Under the pieces are notes generated by a model that saw only the letters and a program-made list of their open reading frames with translations, was not told where the DNA came from and searched no databases. A stretch of DNA of 33,118 nucleotides from Pseudomonas marginalis (GTDB taxonomy: Bacteria > Pseudomonadota > Gammaproteobacteria > Pseudomonadales > Pseudomonadaceae), in the NCBI RefSeq assembly GCF_001645105.1, contig NZ_LKEG01000035.1:103472-136589 (forward strand), read 5' to 3'. The translations under genes were made by a program, and so were the position numbers. The first letter of the stretch is position 1. The number at the start of each line of letters is the position of its first letter. Shown in pieces: positions 1 to 8,822 of this stretch.

Positions 1-1
1 G

Positions 2-106
2 CAACGCTCGCTCTACAGCGCACAACAGGACCTGATCACTCTGCGCCTGACCGAGCAGAGTAACCGCATCACGTTATACAAAGTGCTGGGGGGCGGTTCG
101 AATTAA
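2..106 (+). CDS. C-terminus of an efflux-type outer membrane protein (partial)
   Basis: An open frame enters from the left edge and ends at TAA 104-106, giving 34 residues. The peptide contains QQDLITLRLTEQSNRITLYK followed by VLGGGSN. This closely resembles the end of NodT/OprM-type outer membrane factors, where the last periplasmic helix (LxLxxxQxxRLxxxVxLYKALGGGW) precedes a Gly-rich terminus. Such proteins form the TolC-like exit duct of tripartite RND or MFS efflux pumps. The family assignment rests on this C-terminal pattern only. The rest of the gene, and any adaptor and pump genes, lie outside the window. Confidence 0.6.
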   Translation, partial: QRSLYSAQQDLITLRLTEQSNRITLYKVLGGGSN

Positions 107-138
107 CGGCGCTGGCACACGCACATATCACCGCAGCG

Positions 139-213
139 ATGGAACGGCTTGCGCGGATCACGTCGGGCCAGTTCATTCAATGGGGAATCAACAAGGCTCA
201 TGACGGGCGATAA
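139..213 (+). other. short unassigned open frame, possibly debris
   Basis: A 24-codon frame runs from ATG 139 to TAA 211-213 (MERLARITSGQ...). It stays open upstream to the stop of the efflux gene, but no Shine-Dalgarno precedes the ATG and the peptide matches nothing I recognise. It could be the tail of a decayed gene or chance. The rest of 107-315 shows no gene, and I saw no clear terminator for either neighbour. Confidence 0.15.
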
Positions 214-315
214 AGACACGTTTATTCGAAGTGCCTATCCGCAAAGCCGAGCGTTCAGGAGCAACGGCGCAAACGAAAAGGATGACGGTTGACCGGCGCC
301 CCTGCGTTCGGTTTG

Positions 316-1851
316 TTACCTATTGGCGAGCTGGACTTGATCACGACCACTTGATTTAGCACTGTACATGGCGCTGTCCGCACGCCGAACGAAAGCGTCA
401 AATGATTCCGATGGAATCCAAGTCGCAACGCCGAAGCTACACGTTACTTGACCGGCCTCCTCAAAGGGGAGGGCGCTGACGAGGGCTCGAAGCTTTTCCG
501 CCAACAGCTTCGTATCGTTGAGGTCGCTTCCAGGGCAGATCAATGCAAACTCCTCCCCACCTGTTCTGCACAGAAGATCGGTTTTGCGTATTGCCGAACG
601 TAGTCGCACACACAATGACTTCAGTACGCTATCACCGCACTGATGCCCCTTGAGGTCGTTGATGCGTTTGAAGTGATCGACGTCGAACATGATCAGCGAT
701 AAGGGGCTGTGTTGCGCGTCAGCCTCAACGAGCAGGCGTTCCATCAACGCTTCGAAGTGCCGGCGGTTATACACGTCCGTCAGGTGGTCGGTAATGTTCA
801 ACAAGCGCAAGTCTTGCGTGCGCTCATCAACCAGAGAGAGCGCGCGCGCACGCTGTGTGATCAGCATGTACACCATGAGCGTCATCAGCAGCGTCAATCC
901 TGCTCCAAACGCGACGATCAGACTGACAAGCGCTGCGTGACTGTTAGAGCTCAAAAATATCGAGCTTGGCCGAAACTGCATCGAGTAGTGCTGGTCGGCT
1001 ACTTTCAACACGCGTTGAGCGTAAAGCGCCGAAGGGGCGGCTGGCGATAAGCTCTGATAAAAAATGGCGTTCGGCTGCGGCGTGTCGATCAATGACAGGG
1101 TCACGTTCAGTCGTTGCAGACTGGGTAACGGAATGCCATGTTCCATCAAGGACGCCAAGCGTATCGTCGAGACGATGAACCCCTGCAAACCATCATCGTT
1201 CAGTGAGGCCGCCGAGGACTCCTTGAAAACAGGCGCGACAAAGAAAAACCCGGTATGGCCACTGGTCATTTTCAACGGCGCCGACACGACCAGCCGGTGT
1301 GTTTCTCGTGCCTTTCTCAACAAGGCCTCGCGATCCGGGCTGGCGAGCACATCCATGCCCGGTGTTATCTTCACGTCATTGCGCTTGCACAAGTAGAGCA
1401 AGATCATGTGCTCCGGACGGCTGGTGAGGGGGGCTTCGGTCTGGGTCGTGGGATCAATCTCATGATACGAAAAGTCACTCGTACCATTGAGTAGCGCTTT
1501 TTCGCGAAACGTTTCTAGATCCTGCTCGAGAATCCTCGGTACCCAGCCGTACGTTTCACCCTCTTCGACGAGAGGCGTGACAAACCCCATGAACTCCTTT
1601 TCCGTGACATCGTCGGCGTTGATGAAGAAACGCCTGACGGTGTCCAATTTCAAGTCCTGGAAAGTAAAGCGTCGCTGCAGGCGACTGAATCGCTCGTCAA
1701 CCTCCAGTTGGAACGCAACGCTGACGGTGCGCTGCTCCGACCCGACGAAAAGTATCAGTACCAAGGTCGTGATGGCCACCCCAGCCAGGCACACGAGAAC
1801 ACAAAGGGATACGTCGGATGCTTTGAGGGCGCTCATACGAAAGGACATCAT
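316..1851 (-). CDS. membrane diguanylate cyclase, CHASE sensor + GGDEF
   Basis: Predicted to make cyclic di-GMP from two GTP in response to a periplasmic signal. From the chosen start the protein has 511 residues: a membrane helix near 14-38, a periplasmic CHASE-like domain near 60-240, a second helix near 306-332, and a GGDEF domain from about 355 to the end. The active-site motif is GGEEF at 431-435. RKTD at 422-425 lies five residues before it, the usual RxxD inhibitory site, so product feedback is expected. The DxxDxFKxIND motif of the family is present as FDVDHFKRIND. The frame is open up to TTG 1881, but AAGGAA at 1863-1858 sits 6 nt before ATG 1851, which decides the start. No EAL domain follows. 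The gene stands alone, and the signal is unknown. Confidence 0.9.
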   Translation of the reverse strand: MMSFRMSALKASDVSLCVLVCLAGVAITTLVLILFVGSEQRTVSVAFQLEVDERFSRLQRRFTFQDLKLDTVRRFFINADDVTEKEFMGFVTPLVEEGETYGWVPRILEQDLETFREKALLNGTSDFSYHEIDPTTQTEAPLTSRPEHMILLYLCKRNDVKITPGMDVLASPDREALLRKARETHRLVVSAPLKMTSGHTGFFFVAPVFKESSAASLNDDGLQGFIVSTIRLASLMEHGIPLPSLQRLNVTLSLIDTPQPNAIFYQSLSPAAPSALYAQRVLKVADQHYSMQFRPSSIFLSSNSHAALVSLIVAFGAGLTLLMTLMVYMLITQRARALSLVDERTQDLRLLNITDHLTDVYNRRHFEALMERLLVEADAQHSPLSLIMFDVDHFKRINDLKGHQCGDSVLKSLCVRLRSAIRKTDLLCRTGGEEFALICPGSDLNDTKLLAEKLRALVSALPFEEAGQVTCSFGVATWIPSESFDAFVRRADSAMYSAKSSGRDQVQLANR

Positions 1852-2113
1852 TTCGTGTTCCTTACTCATCGCCAAAAACAACCTGCAGCCACTTGGTACG
1901 CTTTTTCGATTATCGGCACGCCAGCCAACATCTTTAAAGATTAGGCGATGAAATATTCACTGTCACCGCAAGTGATAGGGTTACCCGGCCAGCCGGTTTT
2001 TGCCGAGCACGTTGCTTCTCCGCCAACGGCTGATCCGCACCGTGAGGAACCGCCTGGCCTGGTCGATGCGCCTACTCCAACCCTGCCGGTTGTGCGGTTG
2101 CCTCCTGCATGAG

Positions 2114-3154
2114 CTAGAACTCGGTCACGACGGTTACGCCGGCGGTCTCGAAGCGATCCATGTTCATCAACGCGTCGATGGACTGCTCCAGGCTGATGGT
2201 TTTACCCACGAGTTTTTCCGGCGCCAGTTTTCCGGAGGTGATCATCTGGATCATGGCGTCATAACGATGTGCTTGCATGCCATGGCTGCCATAGATCTCA
2301 AGCTCGTGCGCGATGACCTTGCCCATGGGGATCGCCGGCGTGGCGTGGTCGGCGAGCATCAGGCCCACCTGGACGTGCTTGCCTCGACGGCGCAGGTTGT
2401 TGATGGAGTTGAAGCACGTGGTGGGATGGCCCAATGCATCCAGCGATACGTGGGCGCCCCCCTGTGTGATGTCCAGCACGGCTTCGGTGACGTCCGCAAC
2501 GCTGTGTGCGTTCACGGTTGCAACGGCGCCGAGCGCGCGTGCCAGTTCGAGTTTTTCCGGCGAAATATCGATGGCGATGACATTCGCGCCGAGGGCCTGG
2601 GCGATCATCACGGCGGACAGGCCCACGCCTCCGCAGCCATGCACCGCCACCCACTGTCCGGCGCTGACGTTGCCTTGGTCAACGACGGCGCGAAATGAAG
2701 TCGCGAAGCGGCAGCCCAGGCTCGCAGCGGTAGCGAAGTCCATGCTCTCCGGAAGCGCGACGAGGTTCAAGTCGGCCTGGTGTATACCGACGTACTCCGC
2801 AAACGACCCCCAATGAGTGAAGCCCGGTTGAAACTGCGTAGTGCAGACTTGCTGGTTACCGCTGTTGCACTCGGGACACGCGCCACACCCGCCGACAAAG
2901 GGCACCGTTACACGGTCGCCGACCTTCCACCGGGTGATGTCCCTGCCAACCTCCGTCACGATGCCGGCAAGCTCATGCCCGGGAACATGCGGCAGTTGGA
3001 TGTCCGGATCATGCCCCTTCCAACCGTGCCAGTCGCTGCGGCAGACGCCCGTGCCCCGCACCTGTACGACCACACCGTGACGCTCCGGCGTCGGGTCTTC
3101 GACGTTCATCAGGCGTGGCGGTTGGGAAAAGGCTTCATAGACAACTGCTTTCAT
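2114..3154 (-). CDS. zinc-dependent alcohol dehydrogenase (MDR family)
   Basis: A medium-chain dehydrogenase of 346 residues, expected to oxidise an alcohol with NAD+. The catalytic zinc ligands are visible as Cys38 (GVCRSDWHG), His60-Glu61 in GHELAG, and a Cys near 148. Four structural-zinc cysteines lie at about 90, 93, 96 and 104 ([15 protein letters not shown]). The Rossmann motif GCGGVG is near 173-178. An Asp at the end of the second strand (AIDIS) favours NAD over NADP. GTG 3163 is possible, but GAGG about 8 nt before ATG 3154 supports the ATG. An Lrp/AsnC regulator is transcribed divergently 185 bp away and is the obvious candidate regulator. The substrate cannot be told from sequence. 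Confidence 0.9.
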   Translation of the reverse strand: MKAVVYEAFSQPPRLMNVEDPTPERHGVVVQVRGTGVCRSDWHGWKGHDPDIQLPHVPGHELAGIVTEVGRDITRWKVGDRVTVPFVGGCGACPECNSGNQQVCTTQFQPGFTHWGSFAEYVGIHQADLNLVALPESMDFATAASLGCRFATSFRAVVDQGNVSAGQWVAVHGCGGVGLSAVMIAQALGANVIAIDISPEKLELARALGAVATVNAHSVADVTEAVLDITQGGAHVSLDALGHPTTCFNSINNLRRRGKHVQVGLMLADHATPAIPMGKVIAHELEIYGSHGMQAHRYDAMIQMITSGKLAPEKLVGKTISLEQSIDALMNMDRFETAGVTVVTEF

Positions 3155-3236
3155 GAAAGTCACCTCTGCTTGGGATAGACACGACGCTGTATTCGATGGG
3201 TTTCCAGTGCCGGGCGGCTCGAATCAGTGCTGATCC

Positions 3237-3325
3237 ATTATGTGCGAATGCCTTGAAATTGCTTTTCAGATTGCAGTTGATAGTGGGCGCTGAATGAAAT
3301 TAATCTTCGTGAGCCGGCACATAAT
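3237..3325. promoter_or_regulatory. widely spaced inverted repeat in the ADH/Lrp divergent promoter region
   Basis: ATTATGTGC (3237-3245) and its exact inverse GCACATAAT (3317-3325) flank most of the intergenic region between the dehydrogenase and the Lrp/AsnC gene. Their centres are 80 bp apart. The right copy ends 14 nt before the regulator's ATG. Lrp-family octamers wrap DNA and often bind separated palindromic half sites, so a regulator binding site is a reasonable inference. No experimental site is known to me. Confidence 0.4.
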
Positions 3326-3339
3326 TGAAAGGATCAACC

Positions 3340-3822
3340 ATGCTTGAGCGTCTGGATAAGGTGGATATTGCAATCTCGGAGCGACTGCAGCGAGATGGGC
3401 GACTCTCGAACGTCAAGTTGGCGGAGCAACTTTCCCTCAGCGAAGCATCGTGTTGGCGTAAACAGAAACGCCTGGAGGAGTGCGGCGTGATCGAGGGGTA
3501 TCAAGCCATCCTGAATCGCAGAAAACTGGGCCTGGGGGTGATGGCTTTCGTGCAGATCTCCTGCAGTGATCACAGTGAAGAAGCCACGGAAAAGTTTGAG
3601 AAAATCATAGCGTCGGCGCCGCAGGTGCTCAGTTGTCACAATACAACCGGCGAGGCGGATTTTTTACTTCAAGTCGTCGCAAGCGATTTGGACAGCTACA
3701 GCAGATTCGTTGAAAAGGTGCTGAGAAAGCTCCCGGGCGTATTGAGTATCCGCTCGAACCTGTCACTGCGAGAAATGAAGACCACCCATCGTTTTCCAGT
3801 GGCCGAGCTCCTGAGTATCTGA
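3340..3822 (+). CDS. Lrp/AsnC family transcriptional regulator (1)
   Basis: A 160-residue DNA-binding regulator with the usual Lrp/AsnC layout. A winged helix-turn-helix occupies about 1-60 (LDKVDIAISERLQRDGR, LAEQLSLSEASCWRKQKRLE). A RAM/AsnC ligand-binding domain covers about 65-150, with the typical GEADFLLQVVASD strand. The frame is open to TTG 3325, but AAAGGA at 3328-3333 places ATG 3340 at the ideal distance. It is divergent from the zinc alcohol dehydrogenase, so regulation of that gene, probably with an amino acid or a related metabolite as ligand, is inferred. Its 3' end directly abuts fragments of two unrelated genes. Confidence 0.9.
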   Translation: MLERLDKVDIAISERLQRDGRLSNVKLAEQLSLSEASCWRKQKRLEECGVIEGYQAILNRRKLGLGVMAFVQISCSDHSEEATEKFEKIIASAPQVLSCHNTTGEADFLLQVVASDLDSYSRFVEKVLRKLPGVLSIRSNLSLREMKTTHRFPVAELLSI

Positions 3823-3838
3823 GGACCTTGAATCAGGG

Positions 3839-4055
3839 CGGCGGCCTGCTTGTCGGCATTCTCAGGTGTGCGAATCGGATAAGCCAGGTTGACGCTCAAT
3901 GGCCCCCGCGGGCTGTACCAGGTCACTCCCACCCCCACCGAACTGGCCATCTGGCTCAGGTCCACACCGCCGCAGCCTTGGGTAGTGCTCAGGTAGCACT
4001 TGTCCGAATACACCGAGCCCACATCCCAGAACAGCGAAGTGCGCACGGATTTGTT
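3839..4055 (-). pseudogene. BamA C-terminal fragment (outer membrane barrel remnant)
   Basis: Read on the minus strand, this stretch encodes about 72 residues containing VRTSLFWDVGSVYSDKC, a region with paired Cys residues, and GVGVTWYSPRGPLSVNLAYP. These match the last barrel strands of Pseudomonas BamA, the assembler of outer membrane proteins. There is no start codon or upstream barrel. The usual VFQFSLGxTF ending is lost after ENADKQ, where the frame runs on into the regulator's antisense strand. Upstream it stops abruptly where a gamma-glutamyltransferase fragment begins on the other strand. It is a truncated duplicate and not functional. Confidence 0.75.
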
Positions 4056-4283
4056 GTCCTGGACGCACCGCGCTGGCAATGGCTGGGCGACATGAAGGTC
4101 GGCATCGAACAGGGCGCCTCCCGCGACCTGGCGAATGCCCTGGTGCGGCGCGGGCACCAGGTGCAGATCGCCAGCGACCTCACCGACTACGGGCGCGGGC
4201 AGATCATCCTGCGCGACCCGGTCAGCGGGGTGCTGTGCGGCGGCACCGAGCCAAGGGCGGATTCGCATATTGCGGTATGGTAA
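4056..4283 (+). pseudogene. gamma-glutamyltransferase C-terminal fragment
   Basis: About 75 residues in frame to TAA 4281-4283 read LDAPRWQWLGDMKVGIEQ, then DLTDYGRGQIILRD, then SGVLCGGTEPRADSHIAVW. This is the C-terminal small-subunit end of the gamma-glutamyltranspeptidase family, which cleaves or transfers gamma-glutamyl groups of glutathione-like compounds. The catalytic Thr and all the N-terminal part are missing. The frame continues upstream only through antisense of the BamA fragment. It ends 6 bp before the stop of the convergent permease gene, so it is probably the remnant of a gene that once lay beside that transporter. Confidence 0.75.
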
Positions 4284-4289
4284 GGCGCG

Positions 4290-5690
4290 TCAGTACACGT
4301 TAAGCAACACCCAGCCCGCCAGCGCTACCAGCGCGGTGTTCACGCAGGCCAGGGCGAAGCCGAAGCGCACCAACTGGCCTTCTTCCTCGGCGCTGGTCTT
4401 GGCCAGCCCGAGCACCAGCATCACGATCGACAGCGAACCCAGCGCGGCATGCCCGGCCGCGCTGTTTTGCACGGCCGCCAACAGCCCGCGTGACGACTCG
4501 GGCAGCAGCGCCACGGCCGGCATGAAGATCGCGTTGCCGCCGACGTTGGAGCCGGTCATGTAGCCCGACAATCCGCCGAGTAACGCCACCAACGGCGCTG
4601 CGGCGCTATCCGGCAGCCCAATCAGCACCTGGACAAGGCCGTCGAGAAAGCCGGCCTTGACCATCATCTGCGACATGGCCAGGAAGAATAAAATCGTCAG
4701 CAATGGCCGCCGTGCACGTGCGCCGAGCGTGCCGAGCAAGGCCCCGCCGCCCCGCCTGTGCACCCACACCAGCACGAGCAACAAAGCAATGCCGGGAGAC
4801 GCCAGCGGTTTCCAGGCGACGTGCTGGCCGCGCACCACCCAGGCGTCTTCCAGGTGGGTGAGGGCATTGAGGCCCTTGAGCAGCACGATGCAAATGATCA
4901 GCGCCAGGTAGGGCCAGGCTTTTCGCGGCCAGGCCAGCGCCGTCGCGCCCTGGCGTCGATGCAACGCCAGCAGCAAGGTCGTAGCGGCCACGCTCAATCC
5001 CGCGCTCACGCCGGCCACTTCCGGGCCCAGCCAACGGCTCGACGCGTAGAGCACGCCCAGAAACAGCAGGCCCAATCCCACCAAGGCGCGGCTGATACCC
5101 ACCCCACAACAGTACGACGCCAGGGCCGCCAGCACGATGAAGACCGGCGCACTTGTCAGCGCTGAGGTCGACGCCAGCGCGGCTGCATCCACATGTGCCA
5201 GTGACGCGCCGATCACCGTCGCCAGGCCCAGGGTGCCCCACGGCATGATCGCCATGCCGGTCAACGCCACGCGCAGCGCGATGCGGCGTTCGAACAGACT
5301 CAGCAACAACGGCACCGTGGCGATCAATGAAACGCCGAATCCAGTCATTGCCTCCAGTAACGGCGCCAGCCCCAGCACGATGAATACCACCAACTCGGCG
5401 CGCTTCAAGCCCAATGCCTGTACCCATTCGCTCAGCGCCTGGTTGACCCCCATGCGCTCGATCAGAATCACGAACGCCAGCCCCGGCACAATCACCAACG
5501 CGGTGCTGGCGAACAACACCGCCGTGTCCTTGAAGGCCGCCATCGCGGCACTCGGCAGCAACCCCTCGAACAGCCATAACACCGCCACCAGTGCGGCACC
5601 GGCAATCGCTGCCTGAACCGGTGGGCGACGCAACACCATCAGCATCGACATCACCAGCAACACCGGTGACAGGTGGATCAACAACGCCAT
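4290..5690 (-). CDS. L-lactate permease family (LctP) transporter
   Basis: A 466-residue, very hydrophobic inner membrane protein with roughly 12-14 predicted helices. It carries LctP-family hallmarks: EAMTGFGVSLIATVPLL in the first half, and GYMTGSNVGGNAIFMPAV with QNSAAGHAALGS in the second. Family members import lactate or glycolate with protons. The frame extends to 5750, but GGGAG 6 nt before ATG 5690 fixes the start. It is divergent from an Lrp/AsnC regulator and was apparently once adjacent to a gamma-glutamyltransferase. An amino-acid-linked substrate rather than lactate is therefore possible. No lactate dehydrogenase genes are nearby. Confidence 0.85.
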   Translation of the reverse strand: MALLIHLSPVLLVMSMLMVLRRPPVQAAIAGAALVAVLWLFEGLLPSAAMAAFKDTAVLFASTALVIVPGLAFVILIERMGVNQALSEWVQALGLKRAELVVFIVLGLAPLLEAMTGFGVSLIATVPLLLSLFERRIALRVALTGMAIMPWGTLGLATVIGASLAHVDAAALASTSALTSAPVFIVLAALASYCCGVGISRALVGLGLLFLGVLYASSRWLGPEVAGVSAGLSVAATTLLLALHRRQGATALAWPRKAWPYLALIICIVLLKGLNALTHLEDAWVVRGQHVAWKPLASPGIALLLVLVWVHRRGGGALLGTLGARARRPLLTILFFLAMSQMMVKAGFLDGLVQVLIGLPDSAAAPLVALLGGLSGYMTGSNVGGNAIFMPAVALLPESSRGLLAAVQNSAAGHAALGSLSIVMLVLGLAKTSAEEEGQLVRFGFALACVNTALVALAGWVLLNVY

Positions 5691-5811
5691 GAGACACTCC
5701 CTTTCTGCATGCCAGAGGAGTTGCGATAGTATTGAGGTCCCGGTCGTCATTGGTCTCTGATTCGAGGCTGTTTTCGATAAAATTTCTCACCCTGACGAGC
5801 GCGCGCCCCCG

Positions 5812-6294
5812 ATGGCCAAACCTGCTGCTTCCCTGCTGGACCTGGACGGTTTCGACTGGTCGATCCTGGCGCTTGTGCAACGTGACAATGGCTTGCCCCT
5901 GCGCGCCCTGGCCGAGAAGGTCAACCTCTCCACCGCCGCCGTGCAACGCCGTATCAAGCGCATGGAGGAGGGCGGAGTGATCAGCGCGAACGTAGCGGTG
6001 ATCGATCCGGTCAAGGCCGGCAAACCGATCACCATCCTGGCCGAGGTCTCCGTCGAGCGCACCAGCATCGACGCGCTGACGGCAACCAAAGCCAGTTTCT
6101 CCGTGCCCCAGGTGCAGCAGTGCTACTACGTCACCGGCGAGGTGGATTTCGTGCTGGTGCTCAATGTCGCCAGCATGCAGGAGTACCAGGTACTCGCCGC
6201 GCGTTTGTTTGCCGAGAACCCCAACGTGAAGTGGTTCAAGACGCTGGTGGCGTTGGATCGGGTCAAGGTGGGATTGGAAGTACCGATCAGTTGA
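5812..6294 (+). CDS. Lrp/AsnC family transcriptional regulator (2)
   Basis: A 160-residue regulator. The helix-turn-helix is at about 10-60 (LPLRALAEKVNLSTAAVQRR, IKRMEEGGVI), followed by the RAM/AsnC effector domain (about 70-150, with YYVTGEVDFVLVLNV). It is transcribed divergently from the LctP-type permease across 121 bp and probably controls it. No strong Shine-Dalgarno is visible before ATG 5812; only a weak GACGAG lies upstream. It is a distant paralogue of the regulator at 3340 and differs across most of its length. The siderophore receptor follows 91 nt downstream but is probably a separate, iron-regulated unit. Confidence 0.9.
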   Translation: MAKPAASLLDLDGFDWSILALVQRDNGLPLRALAEKVNLSTAAVQRRIKRMEEGGVISANVAVIDPVKAGKPITILAEVSVERTSIDALTATKASFSVPQVQQCYYVTGEVDFVLVLNVASMQEYQVLAARLFAENPNVKWFKTLVALDRVKVGLEVPIS

Positions 6295-6352
6295 AGTTTT
6301 TTTGAAAAAGTTTGGCGGCAGCTGTCCCTTTTTTTCACTTCGCCTGTCATTC

Positions 6353-6371
6353 CAGGTAAGTGAACATTATC
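6353..6371 (+). promoter_or_regulatory. weak Fur-box-like site before the siderophore receptor
   Basis: The 19 bp ending in CATTATC match the classical Fur consensus GATAATGATAATCATTATC at 10 of 19 positions, with the right-hand CATTATC perfect. The site lies 14 nt upstream of the receptor start. Iron repression of such a receptor would be expected, but this match alone is weak. Confidence 0.25.
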
Positions 6372-6385
6372 GAGAGCTTCCTCCA

Positions 6386-8791
6386 ATGCCCGCAGTCCGA
6401 CCCTTGCGCTTGCGCCCGTTGCTGAAACTGAGCCTGATGCTGAGCCTCAGTGCCAGCCCGTTATTCGCCGCCGTCAGCTATGCCGAAGACACCGCCAGCC
6501 GCCGCAGTTACCAAGTGCCGGCCGGTAGCCTGAGTGCGGCACTGACGCGTTTTGCCGGGTTGTCGGGGGTTAACCTGTCGGTGGACCCCGCCCTGGTCAG
6601 CGGTCGCAGCAGCGGCGGTTTGTCCGGCGAGTTCGGTGTGGAGGAGGGCTTTGCCCGCTTGCTGCAAGGCTCAGGGCTGCAACTGCAACCCATGGGTGAG
6701 CAGGCCTACATGCTGGTACCGGCACCGGATGGCAGCAGCCTGGAACTGGCGCCGACCTCGATTCTCGGCACCACCGGCCTGTACGACGGCGACACCTACG
6801 CCGGTGGCCAGGTGGCGCGGCGTGGCTCGCAGGGCCTGCTGGGCACGCGGGATTTCATGGAAACCCCGTTCAGCATGACCACCTACACCCAGGACGCGGT
6901 GAAGAACCAGCAAGCGCGCACCCTTGGCGACCTGATCGCCAGCGACCCGTCGGTACGCGCCACCAACCCGGCGGGCGGGCGCTATGAGCAGTTCACCATT
7001 CGCGGCTTCAGCCTGTTCAACAGTGATGTGGCTTACAACGGGCTCTATGGCGTGTTGCCGACCTACACCATCGATATGGAAATGGCCGACCGTGTCGACA
7101 TCTTCAAAGGCCCCACCCAACTGATCAATGGCATCTCGCCGCGCGGCAGCGTGGGCGGCGGGATCAACGTGGTGCCCAAGCGCGCCACCGACAAAGACAT
7201 CAACTCGTTTACCGGCAACTGGGCCTCTGATAGCCAGGCGGGCGGTGCGGTGGATATAGGGCGGCGCTTTGGCGAAGACAACAAGTTCGGCATCCGCTTC
7301 AACGGCGTTAAGCAGTCCGGCGACACCGAATGGGACCACCAGAGCGTCGACCGTGAAATGGCCGTGCTGGGCCTGGATTTTCGTGGCGAGCGCCTGCGCC
7401 TTTCCACCGATATCGGCCACACCGAGCGTGACACCGATGCCCCGCAGGAGCGTGTGCAGGTCGCGGCCGCCGCGCCGGTCCCCAGTGCCAACGATGTGCG
7501 CCGCAACTATGCGCAGTCCTGGAGCAAGGCCAGCACCAACGACACCTTCGGCACCGTCAATGCTGAGTACGACCTCAGTGATAACGTGATGCTCTACGGC
7601 GGTGTGGGCGCGCGCAAAAGTAACCACGACTTCCTGCGCCATGCGGTGTCCGTGACCAACGCGGCGGGTGATTTCATTGTGTCGCCACGGGATTTCACCC
7701 GCGATGAAAATGTGCGCACCTACACCGCCGGCGTGCGCAACTGGTTCCAGACCGGGTCGGTGAGCCATGAGGTCAACCTGGCCGCCAGCTACTTCTATAT
7801 GGACTTTGAAAACGGCGGCGCACGCTATGCGAACGGGCGCAGCAATCTCTATAACCCGGTGCAAACGCTGACGCCCTCCACGGCAACGCGCCAGGATGCG
7901 AAGGTCTACACCGAAAATAAATTCAGCGGCGTAGCACTGTCCGACACCCTGGGCTTCTTCGACGACCGCCTGTTGCTGACCCTCGGCGCGCGCTGGCAGC
8001 GAGTCAAGGTGGATGACTGGAACAATGGGGTCAAAGGCAAGACCGGGTACGACGAAGAAAAGATTTCGCCGTCCGGCGGCTTGCTGTTCAAGGCCACCGA
8101 CAAGCTGTCGTTGTATGCCAACTACATGGAAGGCCTGAGCCAGGGCAAGGTCGCGCCGTCGACGTCGAATAATGACGATGAGATTTTCCCGCCATTTATC
8201 AGCCGCCAGGTGGAAGTGGGCGCCAAATACGACGCCGGCGCCTTCGCCGTCACCGCTGCGGTGTTCCGCATCAAGCAGCCCGCCTATGAAACCAATAGCA
8301 CCACGAACCTGTTCGGCCCCAACGGCAAGCGCCAGAACACCGGGGCGGAGCTGAGTGTGTTCGGCGAACCGCTCAAGGGCGTGCGCCTGCTCGGCGGCGT
8401 GATGTACATCGACAGCGAACTGCAGAAAACCACCAACGGTACCTATGACGGCAACCGTGCACCGGCGACGCCCAAGTACAACGTCAACCTGGGCGCCGAG
8501 TGGGACGTACCGACCCTGGAAGGGCTGACCCTGACCAGCCGTGGCCTCTACTCCAGCTCGCAGTACCTGGATCAGTCCAACGACAAGGAAATCGACGCCT
8601 GGAACCGTATCGACGTAGGCGCGCGCTATGCGTTCAAGGTGGACGACAAACACATCACCCTGCGGGCGAACGTGGAGAACGTCGCCGATAAACGCTACTG
8701 GAGTTCGGCCGGCGCCTCGGATGACAGCGAGCCGGGGTTGACCTTGTCGACGCCGCGTACCTACCTGCTCTCGGCCACCGTCGACTTCTAG
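6386..8791 (+). CDS. TonB-dependent siderophore receptor with STN domain
   Basis: An 801-residue outer membrane transducer for a ferric siderophore. The signal peptide spans about 1-33 (cleavage after SYA). An STN signalling domain follows at about 40-105 (SYQVPAGSLSAALTRFAGLS), then a TonB-box region and a plug near 150-255 (TIRGF, VDIFKGP). A 22-strand barrel ends in YLLSATVDF with the terminal Phe. The frame runs up to TTG 6302, but ATG 6386 begins a proper signal peptide; its Shine-Dalgarno is weak. STN domains normally signal to a FecR-type anti-sigma factor, yet no fecI/fecR pair is present here. Downstream fecBCDE is the likely inner-membrane partner. The sequence looks more like the hydroxamate/FpvA-type receptor group than E. 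coli FecA, so the ligand is uncertain. Confidence 0.93.
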   Translation: MPAVRPLRLRPLLKLSLMLSLSASPLFAAVSYAEDTASRRSYQVPAGSLSAALTRFAGLSGVNLSVDPALVSGRSSGGLSGEFGVEEGFARLLQGSGLQLQPMGEQAYMLVPAPDGSSLELAPTSILGTTGLYDGDTYAGGQVARRGSQGLLGTRDFMETPFSMTTYTQDAVKNQQARTLGDLIASDPSVRATNPAGGRYEQFTIRGFSLFNSDVAYNGLYGVLPTYTIDMEMADRVDIFKGPTQLINGISPRGSVGGGINVVPKRATDKDINSFTGNWASDSQAGGAVDIGRRFGEDNKFGIRFNGVKQSGDTEWDHQSVDREMAVLGLDFRGERLRLSTDIGHTERDTDAPQERVQVAAAAPVPSANDVRRNYAQSWSKASTNDTFGTVNAEYDLSDNVMLYGGVGARKSNHDFLRHAVSVTNAAGDFIVSPRDFTRDENVRTYTAGVRNWFQTGSVSHEVNLAASYFYMDFENGGARYANGRSNLYNPVQTLTPSTATRQDAKVYTENKFSGVALSDTLGFFDDRLLLTLGARWQRVKVDDWNNGVKGKTGYDEEKISPSGGLLFKATDKLSLYANYMEGLSQGKVAPSTSNNDDEIFPPFISRQVEVGAKYDAGAFAVTAAVFRIKQPAYETNSTTNLFGPNGKRQNTGAELSVFGEPLKGVRLLGGVMYIDSELQKTTNGTYDGNRAPATPKYNVNLGAEWDVPTLEGLTLTSRGLYSSSQYLDQSNDKEIDAWNRIDVGARYAFKVDDKHITLRANVENVADKRYWSSAGASDDSEPGLTLSTPRTYLLSATVDF

Positions 8792-8822
8792 CATGAGGCT
8801 TGCTGCGCGGACTGGCTTCTGT

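Noticed and set aside
1979..1996. CCGG-CCAG-CCGG followed by TTTTT as a terminator
   Set aside because: The stem is only four pairs and lies far from any gene end on the relevant strand.
6671..8794. 707-codon open frame opposite the siderophore receptor
   Set aside because: Same antisense effect; the plus strand encodes a full receptor with signal peptide and terminal Phe.
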